Below, piece after piece: positions 49,568 to 63,103 of a stretch of DNA of 64,000 nt; positions within the stretch are counted from its first letter, which is position 1; each line of letters starts with the position of its first letter. The stretch is from Latrodectus hesperus. Taxonomy: Eukaryota; Arthropoda; Arachnida; Araneae; Theridiidae. Under the pieces are notes generated by a model. That model had not been told where the DNA came from and searched no databases. It worked only from the letters and a program-made list of their open reading frames with translations. The position numbers and the translations under genes were made by a program. The stretch spans positions 59,992,779-60,056,778 of the forward strand of contig CM075862.1 in assembly GCA_037975125.1 (NCBI GenBank), written 5' to 3'.

Positions 49568-49777
49568 GCATGATACTGCCTGGACATAAATGTCGACCAA
49601 AAATAGGATAGTGTCTGGACAAAAATGCCCACCAAAAGCATAATACTGTCTGGACATAAATGCCCACAAAAAGCATGATACTGCCTGGACATAAATGTCC
49701 ATCAAAAGCATGATACTGTCTGGACATAAATGCCCACAAAAAGCATGATACTGTTTGGACATAAATGCCTTCTAAGT
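49568..49777. repeat. 35-bp minisatellite, six copies
   Basis: Units start at 49568, 49603, 49638, 49673, 49708 and 49743, exactly 35 bases apart. The core is ATACTGTCTGGACATAAATG. Copies differ at a few positions, and the last is partial. Because 35 is not a multiple of three and the unit has no stop in any minus-strand frame, several overlapping open frames (up to 118 codons) arise on the minus strand. These are probably artefacts. Confidence 0.95.
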
Positions 49778-52700
49778 CCTGACGAATAAGATCATTTATC
49801 CGAGTGAAAAGTGATTCTATAAAAGATTGATATAATATTGTATTCTTTATGATATTATATATTTTATATAATCTAATCGTTAACAAGCAGATTTTCTTTA
49901 ATTTCCCATAATATTTTTGATTATTTTACCATTTTAAAATTATTATGAACTTTACTAGCTTTAAAGACGATTAGTTTGATTTAAAATAGCACAGAAATCA
50001 CATCATATTTATTTGTTTCATTATTAAATTGGCATTATAAGACAAACATTTCCGTGATGCAGAAAACGTTTAAAGTTTTACATATTTTTATGTAGTCACA
50101 TTTTTGTCAATATCTTGCGTTATTGATAAAACATATTAGCTATTGATTCACTCATGAAGAAAAAAGTTAAGTATAATGAAATATAAAAATATAGAAATTT
50201 CATTGAAATGAATGCAATGAATTATAAATAAATTTAAACTCGTGTGAAATTTAAATAAGATCTGAATTATATTTTTATCCTTAAAAACAATAATTCTATA
50301 AATCGGTTGTAATGCCTTTATTATTATTTATATCAATATCAACCATAACATAAATTTAATATATTACGGCTTCTATAAATAGCTTTAATATTTACCAAGT
50401 GAAAAAAGAAATAGATTTTTTAATGTATAAAACTATTAAAAAGTTATAATAACTTTAATTTTTAATGGAGAACGATAGCAATAATTTAAATAAATGGTTC
50501 ATTCTTATTTCCGAAAATAAAAATAGAATTTTTATACAGTACACAATCAAATGCATTATTTCTTCTTTAAATATAAAAGCATAATTTTAAAGAAACATGA
50601 AATATGCCGAGACTATATAATTGATAATTAACATCAGGGTATTTATAATTAATATCAGGAAAAAAGTCAAAATGGACTTCTTGCTACTTATTTGACAAGA
50701 TAACATACTCATTTTCACTAAAATATTTCAATTAAAAATATCCAATTAATGATGCTCTTTCGTGCTTTTATGATGCTCTTGAGAGCTTTAAAACAATATT
50801 TTTATATGTTCTTAATAGACTCAACCATCTAATGTTAGTCAAGTTTTTGTGCATACGCAGGATAAAAGTGCGTAATGAATTTTTAATTCATCGCCACATT
50901 AAATTTATTAAGGCATGAATAATTTTGTTTAGGGAAATAAAAGTAATTGGATAAAATAATTTGATCAGTTGATTTTTTTAATGTAAATATGTTTATAAAA
51001 ACATATTTTCTATTCCTACAAAAAAAGTCCTTCAAATTAATTACCGTAGCATTTTTGTTGTTCGTATTTTTAATTAAATTATTTTAAATAATGCACTAGG
51101 TGAAACATTTTTATTATTAATAAAGTTTAAATTCCACATTAAAGTTATAACAGAAATGTTTATTTAATGTTATAACTGTAATGCAATGTTTAATTTAACT
51201 TTATGTACTATTTTAAAGTAAGAACTAATTTTTAGCTCCAATTAGCAAATTTAAAAAATACATTTTTATTTTATAATTTGATATTTGAACACATACAATT
51301 ATTATACTTTTTGGATTATTACAAATGAAATATATATGTTGAACTTAAATTCTAAATATTGTCACATAATATTCTCAGACCACTTATAAGCCTAACACAA
51401 TATTTTTGCACCTTTGTGCCAGATATTTTATGACACACATATTAATGTACTTAATCATACATCGGTAGGAATTAAATTTTGTTATAGTAAAAGTTATTAT
51501 TCTGTTGGTCTTTAAAATATATTATAAAATTTTCTATTTGATTAAAATATATGCGGTAGCATTTAACAGATTTCATATTTTCATTCACATTTTTTTTCTT
51601 GAGTTATAAATATTTTCTGATTGTAAGAATTTACTCATTTAATGATTTAACATACTATTTGAATTGGAAATAAATTATATGTAAAAACATAACTTTATCA
51701 TTTATAAAACAAATTAAAATATGTGTAAATATTGTAATTTTTTGTGAAATTTGGTTGATTGCATTAAAATTACAAATTTAAATTGATATAACTACTAAAA
51801 ATAATGTAAAAAATATGTAAAACTTTTGATTTCATATATCTTTTAATAATAATTAGTTTTACATAATTTAATTAGAATATGAAATAAAATTACGTGATTT
51901 TTTCATCGCTTAATATCTTTATAAATTGAATAATTTATTGAAAAATTAAAAATTCAGAAAATAAAGGAAAATATAAAAAAAATTGGATCATTCCAGAGGT
52001 AAGCAAATTGAATTAAAAATCTAATCTATCAGACGGATAAAATGAATCAGAAAAAAATATTTTCCAGTAGGAATGAAAGAAAAAAATTGAAATGTTTAAT
52101 TAAGGAAAAATGTTTACTTTTCCATGCACACTCTGATAAGTTGAGTCAAAATAACGTTTAGTTAGAAATTAAGTAATTATGAAAAATAAATGAGATTTGC
52201 AAATAAAAATAATGAAAAAAACCTATGCATGAATAATTACGAAATTGAAATAATTAATAACATTTTTGAAATACTCTGAGAATCTGGTACATGTTTTTGC
52301 GTTTAATTTGGAATAGTGACAGGAAAAGTTAAGAAGAGATACAAAATCGTCACTCAATTACAGGACGAAGCGGGTCAGTGTTCTCAAAGGATGAGAAAAT
52401 AGAAGAAAAAAAACCAGAATGAAAAAATGAGTGAAACAAGATTAATTAAAAAACATATTTCATGTCATAGAAATATGTTTGAAAGTAAGGACAGCTTTGC
52501 ATACCACTGTGAGGCCCACGTAGTCAATATGATAGAAATATTGAAAATAATTATCTTTGTCAGATTGCTTTTTTTAATCATATTTTAATTCCAGGAGCAA
52601 TAAAAACATTAAATAGTAATTGAAAAGTATTTATAATGCATGTAAATTATTTTTTTGGCTTTTTAAAAAAACTAAATACGTGTATTTAATATTTAAAAGA

Positions 52701-54869
52701 TATTTTGCATGTGTTTTTGTTGTATTTTAAATATTTACATAAAAACTTTAATGCTTATAAAATATATATTAATTCTATTTGCTTAATTTAATAACAAAAA
52801 AGGAATTATCAATAACTGTTATATACTAAATTTATTTTGTTACTAAAATTAATACTCAACAAAATAAATATTTGTTATTAATCTTAATATAGCATTTTTT
52901 ATGTTTGTTATAGTGAAGAAAATATATTTATGTTTCCTCTAGGTAAGAAGAATTATAGTATTTCTAAAATAAATATTTTAATAGGTAAGCTGGAAAGTAT
53001 GGTTATTGGCGTATAAAAGATATCTAATTAACTCATGTTGCATCACATTGTTGAATTTGGTCTATCAAAGATATATTTATTAGTTTACACAATAAAATGA
53101 GTATTATTATCAGTAAATAAAAATTTAGATAAAATTAACGAAAATGAATGTTGTTAAATTAATATATTTTAAAGTGTTCATAAATTTAAGCATAAATATA
53201 AAGTTAATAATACTTTTATATATATTTTTTTTATTTCGAAGTCAAATATTACTTGAATAAAGATATATTTAAATATCATACTATACATTATGAATAGTAT
53301 GGGAGCTATTTATTCTACAATTGTTTTAAAATTTAATAAACACTGGTGGTGTACAGTGAGATATCAGTAGTTGTTTCATAAAAAATCATTAAGAAATAAA
53401 GAAATTTAATTTTTTTTTCTTTATTGCTTTATTTTCAGAACATGATAAACTAGGCTACACTATTTTTTGAAAATATTGCACGAATGTTTTGATACAAATT
53501 TCAGTATTATATTTAAATTGGTAATATCTTAGTAAAAGTAACTTACAAGAAAATAAAATATTATAGTTTAGTTTCTTTGTTTTGAAAAATATTCAGTTAT
53601 ATGTCGGTTTAAATCGGAAATCCTATGACATATGTCAGGACAAATGGTAAACATATTTTATCAAATATGTTTTTTCCTTGATTCTTTTAAGATTTTTTGA
53701 CAAATAAGAATTTTAGAAAGATAATGGGGATCAATAAATGAACATTTACATAAAATAATCAGGATAAGAAACATGAAAAATTACTTTGTTTAACTTATAA
53801 TTATTTAAGAAATTATTTTACAAATTTGTTTTTATTCAATGTATTATACGACCTTGAGCTACTTTATACAATTGATAAAATTATTCGCATATTTTTAAAG
53901 AAAAAGTCCTTTAATTTTCACATTATTAAAAGGATACATGCATAATTCAAATTAAATTTAAAAATTACATTTATTGTTCTAGTAAAAAAATCTTTAGAAT
54001 AAAGTAAATAATCAATTTCATATGTTATTTTTCTCCTAGTATTTTTCAAAAGTTATATCTATATGTTATTTAGGGAAATATACAACAAGATACTGTATAC
54101 TTTATTTATTATATTTTGAAAATAATGTACTAAATATATATCAAACTTTATCATGTTTAATACTATAAGAAAGGAAATGTATAAATAAATTATCACATCA
54201 CTTTTTTAACATTATGCAATTAGAAAAATAAAGATTTTTCTAACAAAATTAATCATTATATCTATTATACTCTTGTGCCAAAACATACTAAAATGAAGTT
54301 TCCTCAATCAAATGAAAAAACATGTAATTAAAAAAACAATAACAGTCACTAATTAGCAGCATGACAATTATAAATTGGTAAATAATTCTTAAATAAAAAT
54401 ATCGCCATTTATACAAAAATATATGATAATATATTAAAATATAGAATATTATAATAGAAAAAATGCGCACTTAAGAATTTTAAGCATAAAAAGGTAAAGA
54501 AATATACAGAATTATAATATTTCAAATTTATTACTTGCAATATTTCAACCTGTAGTATATCAAAATTTTTAACTTAAAAACATTAAGCTGCTGAACAATA
54601 CAATAATATAGGAGAATATTTTACACTTCGTTCAAAGAAGAATAAAGTTCTAATGCCTAACTTAACGATGATTCATGATGATAAAAAGAAACAAAAAATG
54701 CTACATAAATGAATCAATGACCACCAATCATTTAAAAAAAGGATGACTGTTGTGTCATTTTGACACAGTGACATTGATTATATAAAAATAACATATTAGT
54801 TGCTAGAGAAGTGAGAATCCTTTTCTGTCTTGTAAATATATTATTAAGAATACATCACACCTTTCAAAG
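49778..54869. other. AT-rich DNA, no recognised genes
   Basis: About 5 kb of very AT-rich sequence with short low-complexity frames only. A small patch near 52290-52520 is less AT-rich but shows no motif. Confidence 0.5.
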
Positions 54870-55727
54870 TTTCTTTCTAGAACTTCTGCAGATCAGAGTG
54901 GCCACTGAGTGAGATCCCTGCCAACACTATTTTTAAGCACGGTGGTAATTGTGCTTTTCTGCATTTTAAATTGATAGAATCTGGTGCTTTGTTCTCGCCG
55001 GATCAGTACATATCATGAACCGCTTTACCTTGTTAATCTGGACTCGTCTGTAAAAGTTACAGAAATTTATTATTGTCTGGTCCAGGTAACGTATTCCTTT
55101 TCCCAAGATAAGGGGAACTTCCTCTGTCATGCGATGTGAGCTGCACATGCAGTTGGTCAAAGAGCATGCAGAGTTGTATGGTGAAGACACCTTTCGACCA
55201 TACTTGCGGATATTCTTCTCCCTGATGACACAGAGTGGTCTGCAACAAGTTGCGGCACAGAAATGTTTCTTCTCCTTTCTGCCAAAAGAGCTACGAAAAA
55301 GTCATCTGCAGGTGTTGTTGCTTGGGGTATGCCTGGAACATGTCTTCTAGACACATGGACTTCGATTTTATATGGTGAACCGTACTGCGAGACATTAATG
55401 CGCCGAGCAGTATCAGACTCTCATACCCCCTTTACATTCATCTGATCCCTTAATGCACATCCCTTAATGAGTTGGGAAAACGACTTCCCTCAGACACCGG
55501 GAGACCCCACTAACTAATGTCAACGAATTTGCTAAAAAAGTTTACACTCAACAAAAGTCACATGAGTAATTTACCTGTTATTTTCTTTAAAAAAGTGGTA
55601 TCCAATATTTTTTTATAAATTTACGTAAGTCCGTTTTTATCATTTATATAAACGATAAATTTTATTTTAGTATCATTTTTTGTTCAGTTTCGAAAAAGGT
55701 GTTTTCCTTAATTTTTGGAGAACAGAG
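54870..55727 (-). mobile_element. 3'-truncated Tc1-like element, same family as 61.5 kb copy
   Basis: Read on the minus strand, the element starts at 55727 after a TA (55728-55729) with CTCTGTTCTCCAAAAATTAA. This matches the terminal repeat of the element at 61538-63103. The leader (CTTTTGTTGAGTGTAAAC) and most of the transposase gene follow in the same order. Similarity stops near 54870, so the last third, including the right terminal repeat, is missing. Confidence 0.85.
54960..55500 (-). pseudogene. Tc1-like transposase, truncated
   Basis: Minus-strand pieces run in order: VSEGSRFPNSLR near 55497, ESDTARRINVSQYGS near 55405, VSRRHVPGIPQATTPAD (about 55355), AERRRNISVPQLVADHSV, SSGRRISASMVERCLHHT and FTDESRLT (about 55060, first catalytic Asp kept). 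The helix-turn-helix domains are the best preserved part. A 65-codon open frame at 55157-55354 covers them, but frame changes on both sides and the missing second and third catalytic residues make it inactive. Each piece matches the transposase at 61817 closely. Confidence 0.88.
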
Positions 55728-58554
55728 TAAATGAAAGATATAAAGTTAGAAATGATAGAATAATATAACCAGAATTTACATGTGTACTATTATATTTAAA
55801 TGTATTTAGATTGTTATCAATCGAAAAGGAGACCAAATATAGTTTGAAGCAAAAATATTACCAATGACAATACAAAAATATAAAAATAGAGAAGTTAATT
55901 TTAAGAAAAGATTAATTTATAAATAAGTTTAACCAGCACTGCAGCATTAAAATTTAATGTTAAGCAAATCGGTAATTCGAATAAATATTTTAATACATTC
56001 TCCAAGGGAATTTTTTCTCAGTGCAAATATATATTTAATATAGTTATGTGAAATTCATGCTTTAGCTCTCGTATATTGCGAGTATAGTTTTACATTTAAA
56101 TATTCTTATAATATATTGAGTAAAACAAAGTAAGATTAATCATAATTTTATTCACATACCTTTTAATTATTACAATTAATGTAAACTAAAAATTATAAAA
56201 AAATACTGCGTTGGATATCGAAAAAATATTTCATTTTCAGCAGAATTATTTATTGATTCAATTAAAGTAGGATATGTTCGAAATGTGGATTTTTATAGAG
56301 AGAAGTTACTATGAAAATAAATAACATAGAATTAATCTTTTAATTTTAATTTACATTTAAGAATTATATTTTCCAAAATAACTAACTAAATCTTAAATTA
56401 ACCCTTCTAATTAAAAAGATTATCCAGTTTTCAATTTACTTTGAATCAATTGAATAATAAAAAATTCCCATGTCATTATGATTTTAATAATAACACCATT
56501 ATGATAAAATGATTTAAACTTATATTAAATCTACATTTTCTTATATTATAATTTCTGGTAAGCTAATTCTAATAAGCAAACTGGTTTTTTTTCTAGATAT
56601 ACATTTAAAAGTAATATTTCTGCTTGAAAATTTATTTCAATTTAGAAAATTATATAGTATTACTGATTTACTATTTTATTTTGTTAATTAGTTAATTTCT
56701 TGCATTTTAAGTAAAGCACTTTTTTGAAATTCATTTAAAAGAATAGACATTTTCTAACATAAATGCAGCTACATTTTACAATAAATTTTGCAATACATAA
56801 TCATAAACAAAACAAGTTTTTTTTAACTTTTTTGCTTCCATATTTCTAATAAAAAGTTTTAATGTTTGCATGCTTTTTTTCATTTACAAAAATAATTATT
56901 AAATTATTTAGGTATCAAAAAATCAAAATATTTTTATTCTTAAAAATTCTAAAAAGAAGCAAATAAATTATAATTACCTTAATAAAGAAAAATATCATTG
57001 CTTTTATGCATGATATTGAAAATATAAATTTGAAAAATATGTTTATTACTCATGATCAAACATTATTCTCTGAAGTATGATATTTTGTTTACGTACATAA
57101 AATTTATTTTATTTATTTTTATTTTACAAATAAAGCTGTTATTTCTTCACAGATCAAAATAAAAAACAATGTTACCTTCGAATTCCAAATATTTTCTTTA
57201 AAAATTACAAATAAAGAGAAAGTGGAATTTAGAGCTGCATAAATATTGAACACGGAGCAACAGCTTCCAACAAAGTGGTTCCTTCCGTTGAAGCAGTTGT
57301 AGTTTACTTAACGATGTGATATGCAAAATAGTGATAAGCGTGTGTTATACTTGCGCTGGCAAATTCAATTTATTCTCTAAGAATTTTCATCATGATGGAA
57401 AGTACGAGATCTCTATTTTCGTGATGAGATCTCAGAAATACTTAGGAGTTACTGCTCTCAAGACGCCGATGTAAACAGTAGCTCAAAATGTTATAAATTT
57501 ATTTTCTTTAAGAAAACATTTCATTCAAATCGAGGGAATAATATTTTAATTCAATACTATTTTTTCCATCTATCACTTTTAGAAAATATAATAATTATTA
57601 TATAAGTGTTGTAAAATGTTTTATTGATAGTTATATAAAAATTTTAAGTACCTTGAAAAGGAACTAAAAAGATGATATATTTTTTGTAATGTACTATACA
57701 CATTACAATATTAATATTATTGCTATTCACAATGATTATACCTGATACTGTATGTATTTTCTGCACAGTTAAAAAATAAGTTGCAAATAGATTAAATTAT
57801 AAATTTAAATTGATGTCGTATAAATTTTACCTTATTCCTCAATACATTTTTACTTCAAAAACAAATCTTAAGTTTATCAATAAATCATTAACTATTCACA
57901 TGATTTTATTTGGTAAACATTGAATAAAAGTTAAAATGATTTAACATATTTTCCATATTATTCTCTCTTAAGATCTACACTTTACAAATTAAAAACAAAG
58001 TTTACTTTATTTTATGGTTATAAACCCTCCCCCATTGCCTACAATACATATCTGAGTAACAATGCATTTTCATTTTACATTTAGTGATATTATCATACTT
58101 AATTTGGCTTAAGCTCTTTTTTTAATCTCAGAGAGAAATTGTACCTATTTCATTAAAAAACAAACATTTCAACAGAGGAGATTTCTTTTGAAGGTGTTCT
58201 TATAATAAAAATAATGCAAATTATTCAATTTCTTTTTAAAACCTGTATTCAAGCTAAATCAAAAAAATTGCAGATAAGCAAATTTATACCACTGAATTGC
58301 AACTGTCTTAAATATAATAAAAATGAAGGTAAAAAAATGGAAATCAGAGGACAAAAAATATAATTTAATAGGTGTCGTTACTTTAAGAAAAACTTTTCTT
58401 TAAAAAGATTTTTTTAAAAATGAAGATATGTATTTTATCAATAGAACAGCATATTCCTGTCTTAGATAATAAAATAGATATAAATATAGAAGTTAATTTT
58501 TAAATCCAGACAAATTATTTAATACAATTATAACATATTCTAAAGTATATCAAA
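55728..58554. other. AT-rich DNA with an island at 57.2-57.5 kb
   Basis: No gene recognised. About 57210-57480 has clearly higher GC (GAACACGGAGCAACAGCTTCC, TTGCGCTGGC, AAGACGCCGATG) and no transposon motif. It lies about 2.3 kb before the Ig exon. Confidence 0.5.
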
Positions 58555-59733
<1,179 letters not shown>

Positions 59734-59871
59734 TTGGTTATTGCGAAAACCAGTATTTTCGAGTAAGACCGACAGATCAAGAAAGCAAAGAAGGTGATGA
59801 AGTTGAGTTTAGATGTCTTGTTGGTAACAGAGCAGGAGCAGTTCAATGGAGTAAAGATGGATTTTTATTGG
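59734..59871 (+). CDS. Kirre/Roughest/Kirrel-family exon, first half of Ig domain 1
   Basis: An internal exon of 138 bp encoding about 46 residues, starting GYCENQYFRVRPTDQESKEG and ending VQWSKDGFLLG. It has the first Ig cysteine (FRCLVG) and the conserved tryptophan (VQW). The pattern Q-F-x-P-x-DQ...GxxVxxxCxV...GxVQWxKDGxxLG is characteristic of the N-terminal Ig domain of Kirre, Roughest and vertebrate Kirrel proteins. These are single-pass adhesion proteins used in myoblast fusion, axon pathfinding and nephrocyte slit diaphragms. The acceptor is TTATTTCTTTCTAG ending at 59733 and the donor is G|GTAATA at 59872. Both flanking introns are phase 1, as is usual for Ig exons. The signal-peptide exon and the second half of the domain were not found nearby. 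Which paralogue this is cannot be told. Confidence 0.88.
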
Positions 59872-59918
59872 GTAATATATATTAAAAGCATGTGAAATTT
59901 ATGCTAAAATTTTGTATG

Positions 59919-59920
<2 letters not shown>

Positions 59921-59991
<71 letters not shown>
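59921..59991. repeat. (TA)n microsatellite near splice donor
   Basis: About 71 bp of AT dinucleotides, starting 50 bp after the end of the Ig exon. Confidence 0.98.
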
Positions 59992-60000
<9 letters not shown>

Positions 60001-60372
60001 ATAAGAATCTTTATTTCAGTAGGCATTCTTAGACAGTGCACCTCAAAGTAATTTAAAACTGCACAGAAACCCTTTGAAATGCATTACTTGTTATTTGTTG
60101 CGTTGTTCTTTTGTTCCTTAGAAGTTGTTCTTCCAAAATCGCAGTTAAAACCTCTGGAAAGAAAATCAATAGAATTGCCCAGAAATCGATACCCATGGAT
60201 TCTTTATTCTCTCAAAACTAATCTGAAATAAACCTAGACTCAACTTTCGCTGTATTTGTTGAATTGCAGAAGCTACCGAAACCACAAAATACGAATACAG
60301 ACAAATGATTCTATTATTTTAAAAATACAAGTCAGACTTCTTTGAATTAATTGAAGTACTTGACAAAATAAA

Positions 60373-60412
60373 GGCCGGCAGACGAAGCGCGACGTCAGCC
60401 AATCAGAAATCA
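60373..60412. promoter_or_regulatory. Possible regulatory cluster: CRE-like and CCAAT
   Basis: Within 40 bp there are five CpGs, a GACGTCAG (CRE-like) and an immediately adjacent CCAAT. In this CpG-poor window such a cluster is unusual. It is a candidate intronic promoter or enhancer, or part of an LTR or other repeat. Function is inferred from motifs only. Confidence 0.3.
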
Positions 60413-61537
60413 GAGAGGCTGAAATCAAACAATTGCCTTATGTGGTCTCGCGAAAAGTCAAATATTGGTCAAAACCAGACCGCCAGCTTCTTGAACTCAT
60501 AGATATCGGATTGGGATAAGACTGCTGCCAAAACCCACCGTGTGTTTGCAAAGAAAACAGGAGGCGGAGTATTTTCTATTCGTTTTAGGAGCCCTTGAAA
60601 CATTGGACGCCATAGATTTTTCCCATGAGTAAAAGATGTGGGAAAAAATGCAGCTCCCGTTATAGATTAAATCGTCGATTCTGTGTTTATGTTGTTTCTG
60701 TGCTGAATTGAAATGAAAAATCGTTGGATGCTTCTTTGAGATAAAGAAAAGAACACCGAATTTATCAAAGGAAAAGAGAACACTGATTTTAGATTACAGA
60801 ATATATATGAGGAATAGTCTTTCAGATTTTTGCTTGGTTATATCAATAAAAAAGTTTATGAATTAATGAAGGAATTTTCCTGAGGTAATTAATTATTCTG
60901 ATAATTTAAAGAGTATAAAAATTTCCATTCATTTTATGAGACCATATTTCATAAAATTATTTGTAATGGTAATTTTAATTTTTTTCTTCCTTAGTTGAAA
61001 TTTAAATTGTAACACGGTAACTTGTAGTTTAGGAACTTAGTAAAGTCAATTCTCGATTTCAGATATATTGGAATAAACTTATTTTATGAAATTCTGTAAG
61101 ATTCAGTATATCTTCTTTCCTTTGTTGTGGTGCAATGAGAACTAATTATATTGATACTGCAGTTAACTGTCCGATATGCAAAATTTGAAAATAGTTATCT
61201 GTAAGCTCTGGATCTTCGGTCAGTGGATACTAACTTCTGAAATATATGTTGAGAGTTTTCATACATATTTATGTGAAGTAATCATAACTTTATTGAGTTT
61301 TACAAATTGATAAATAATTCCTCAAAAATATTTTATGCATCATTAAAACCATGCAAATGTAATTGTAAACTGAAATTTCGAAGCAAAGTTAAAATTATAT
61401 ACTATATTTCCCTATACATTTTAGATATTAGTTTGTAAATTGAGATCTTCTAATTCATTTAGAAAATATCGCATAAGTTTAATAAATGATTAAATGAAAT
61501 GGAAACAATTATTTTATTTTTCTTGTTATCTGATCTA

Positions 61538-63103
61538 CTCTGCCCTCGAAAAGTTATAGAACAACATGTTTTTCGAAGTTCACCATAAGAAAATGATACC
61601 AACAAAACAATTTATAGTTTATATAAATGATAAAAACGAACTTTACGCAATTTTATACAAAAACGGGAGCTATCACATTTTTTACAGTTAAGAATAGCTA
61701 TATATGAGTGAGAGAAAAATATGCAAATATAAGCATTTCTTAATTACGGTTGTAACTTTTGTTGATTTACAACTTTTGTTAGCAGTTTCCTTGACAGTAG
61801 GCAGTGGGGTCCCGCAATGTCTGAGAGAAGCCGTTTGCCCGATTCATTAAGGTGGTGGGCAGTTGCATGGATGGAAATGGGATTATCACAGGCTGATGCT
61901 GCTAGACGCCTTAATGTATCTCGCAGTGTGGTCCACCGTCTCTGGATTCAATATCAAACTGAAGCTTCTGTATCCAGAAGACATGTTCCAGGCCGACCAC
62001 GAGTCAAAATGCCTGCTGAAGACCGTTTTATAGCTCTTTCGGTCCGAAGGAGAAGAAGAATTTCTGTTCCACAACTAGTTGCAGATCTCTCTTTAGCATC
62101 GGGGAGAAGAATATCCTCTAGTACGGTACGAAGGCGTCTACCTCATGCAGGTTTCTATGCAAGGTGACCAGTTGTGTGTGTACCCCTCACTGGACGACAA
62201 AGAAGGGCAAGCTTATCTTGGGCAAGAGAACACGTCTCCTGGACCAGGCAGCAATGGGCTTCTGTACTCTTCACATACGAGTTCAGATTCACATTGGAGA
62301 GCGATTTAGGACGTCTTCTGATCTGGAGGGAACAAAACACCAGATACCACCAATCCAACATTGTGTAAAGAGACAGTTACCGCGGTGGTGGAATGATGGT
62401 TTAGGCTGGGATCTCAGTCGGTGGTCACACTGACCTGCATTCGTTACAGGGAGGAACTGCGACTGGCGTGAGATATAGGGATTGGATCATTAATTCATAT
62501 GTCCACCCATATGCCGGTGCAATTAGCAATGATTTCATTCTGATGGATGATAACGCACGAGTTCACCGAGCTGTAGTTGTTGAGGAATATCTTGAGGATC
62601 TTGGTTTGGAGCGAATGAATGGCCAAATCAATCTCTAGACCTGAAATTAATAGAACATGTGTGGGAGTATCTTGGTAGACAGGTTGCTGCTTTAAATCCT
62701 CCTCCGAGGTCTTTAGGAGAGCTGGAACAAAGCTTACTTCGTGTCTGGTTTTCGCTTTCCATTTCGTTAACCGACAACTTAATTGACAGCATGGAAAATC
62801 GATACCGCCAATGCATGCAAACTAGAGGTGGGCATATCCCTTATTAAAACTCATTTTTGGTATGCTTCTATTACTTTTTACCACATAAAACTGTGATTAT
62901 TCTTTTTCCAAGAATGGACTTTTCCAGCAAGATTAAATTTTTTTGTTGTAAATCCTTTTTGCTTTTTTCTTATGTAAACTTTTATGTTGCAGTCAATAAA
63001 TACCTGTTTTGTGCACATGTCTTCCAAATTTGGTGTTTCTACATTAATTCATTTGCAAATTAGGCACAAAAAACCAGTTGTTCCTTAACTTTGGAGGCCA
63101 GTG
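61538..63103 (+). mobile_element. Full-length Tc1-like element
   Basis: 1566 bp with terminal inverted repeats. The left begins CTCTGCCCTCGAAAAGTTA and the right, in reverse complement, CACTGGCCTCCAAAGTTAAG; both go on to GAACAAC and a T-run. Each end abuts a TA (61536-61537 and 63104-63105). The size and single transposase gene are normal for Tc1. The gene is disabled by a few mutations. An inverted relative lies at 54870-55727, so the two copies bracket the Ig exon. Confidence 0.92.
61817..62847 (+). pseudogene. Tc1-like (DD34E) transposase, disabled
   Basis: The ATG at 61817 opens MSERSRLPDSLRWWAVAWME. Two helix-turn-helix segments follow (LSQADAARRLNVSRSVVHRL; RRISVPQLVADLS) with the linker RRHVPGRPR. 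The frame ends at a TGA at 62165-62167 through a 1-base shift. The next frame continues with VCVPLTGRQRRASLSWARE and WASVLFTYEFRFTLESD, where the catalytic FTDESRF has lost its Asp to Tyr. LMDDNARVHRA near 62542 keeps the second Asp. Another shift near 62610 precedes SLDLKLIEHVWEYLGRQ, which keeps the Glu. The C-terminus ends RGGHIPY at TAA 62845-62847. The usual length is about 340 residues, so nearly the whole protein is represented. Confidence 0.92.

Larger units (their letters stand above)
59872..61537. other. Probable intron with CpG-rich patch
   Basis: Downstream intron sequence. A (TA)n tract begins 50 bp after the splice donor. A patch at about 60360-60660 is CpG-dense (GGCCGGCAGACGAAGCGCG near 60373) and contains GACGTCAGCCAATCAG. 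This could be a regulatory element or part of an unrecognised repeat. No second-half Ig exon was found. Confidence 0.5.

Noticed and set aside
49568..49777. CRISPR-like array
   Set aside because: The copies are contiguous with no unique spacers, and the DNA is eukaryotic.
49530..49886. 118-codon minus-strand frame with repeated cysteine/histidine pattern
   Set aside because: It arises because the 35-bp repeat unit has no stop in any minus frame. It looked at first like a repeat protein, but there is no start context or conserved domain.
54288..54470. Small membrane protein (60 codons, minus)
   Set aside because: The Ile/Tyr/Phe-rich composition is expected by chance in AT-rich DNA. No conserved motif or splice context.
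61817..62167. An intact host DNA-binding protein of 116 residues
   Set aside because: It is the N-terminal half of a Tc1 transposase. The rest follows after a frameshift, between terminal inverted repeats.
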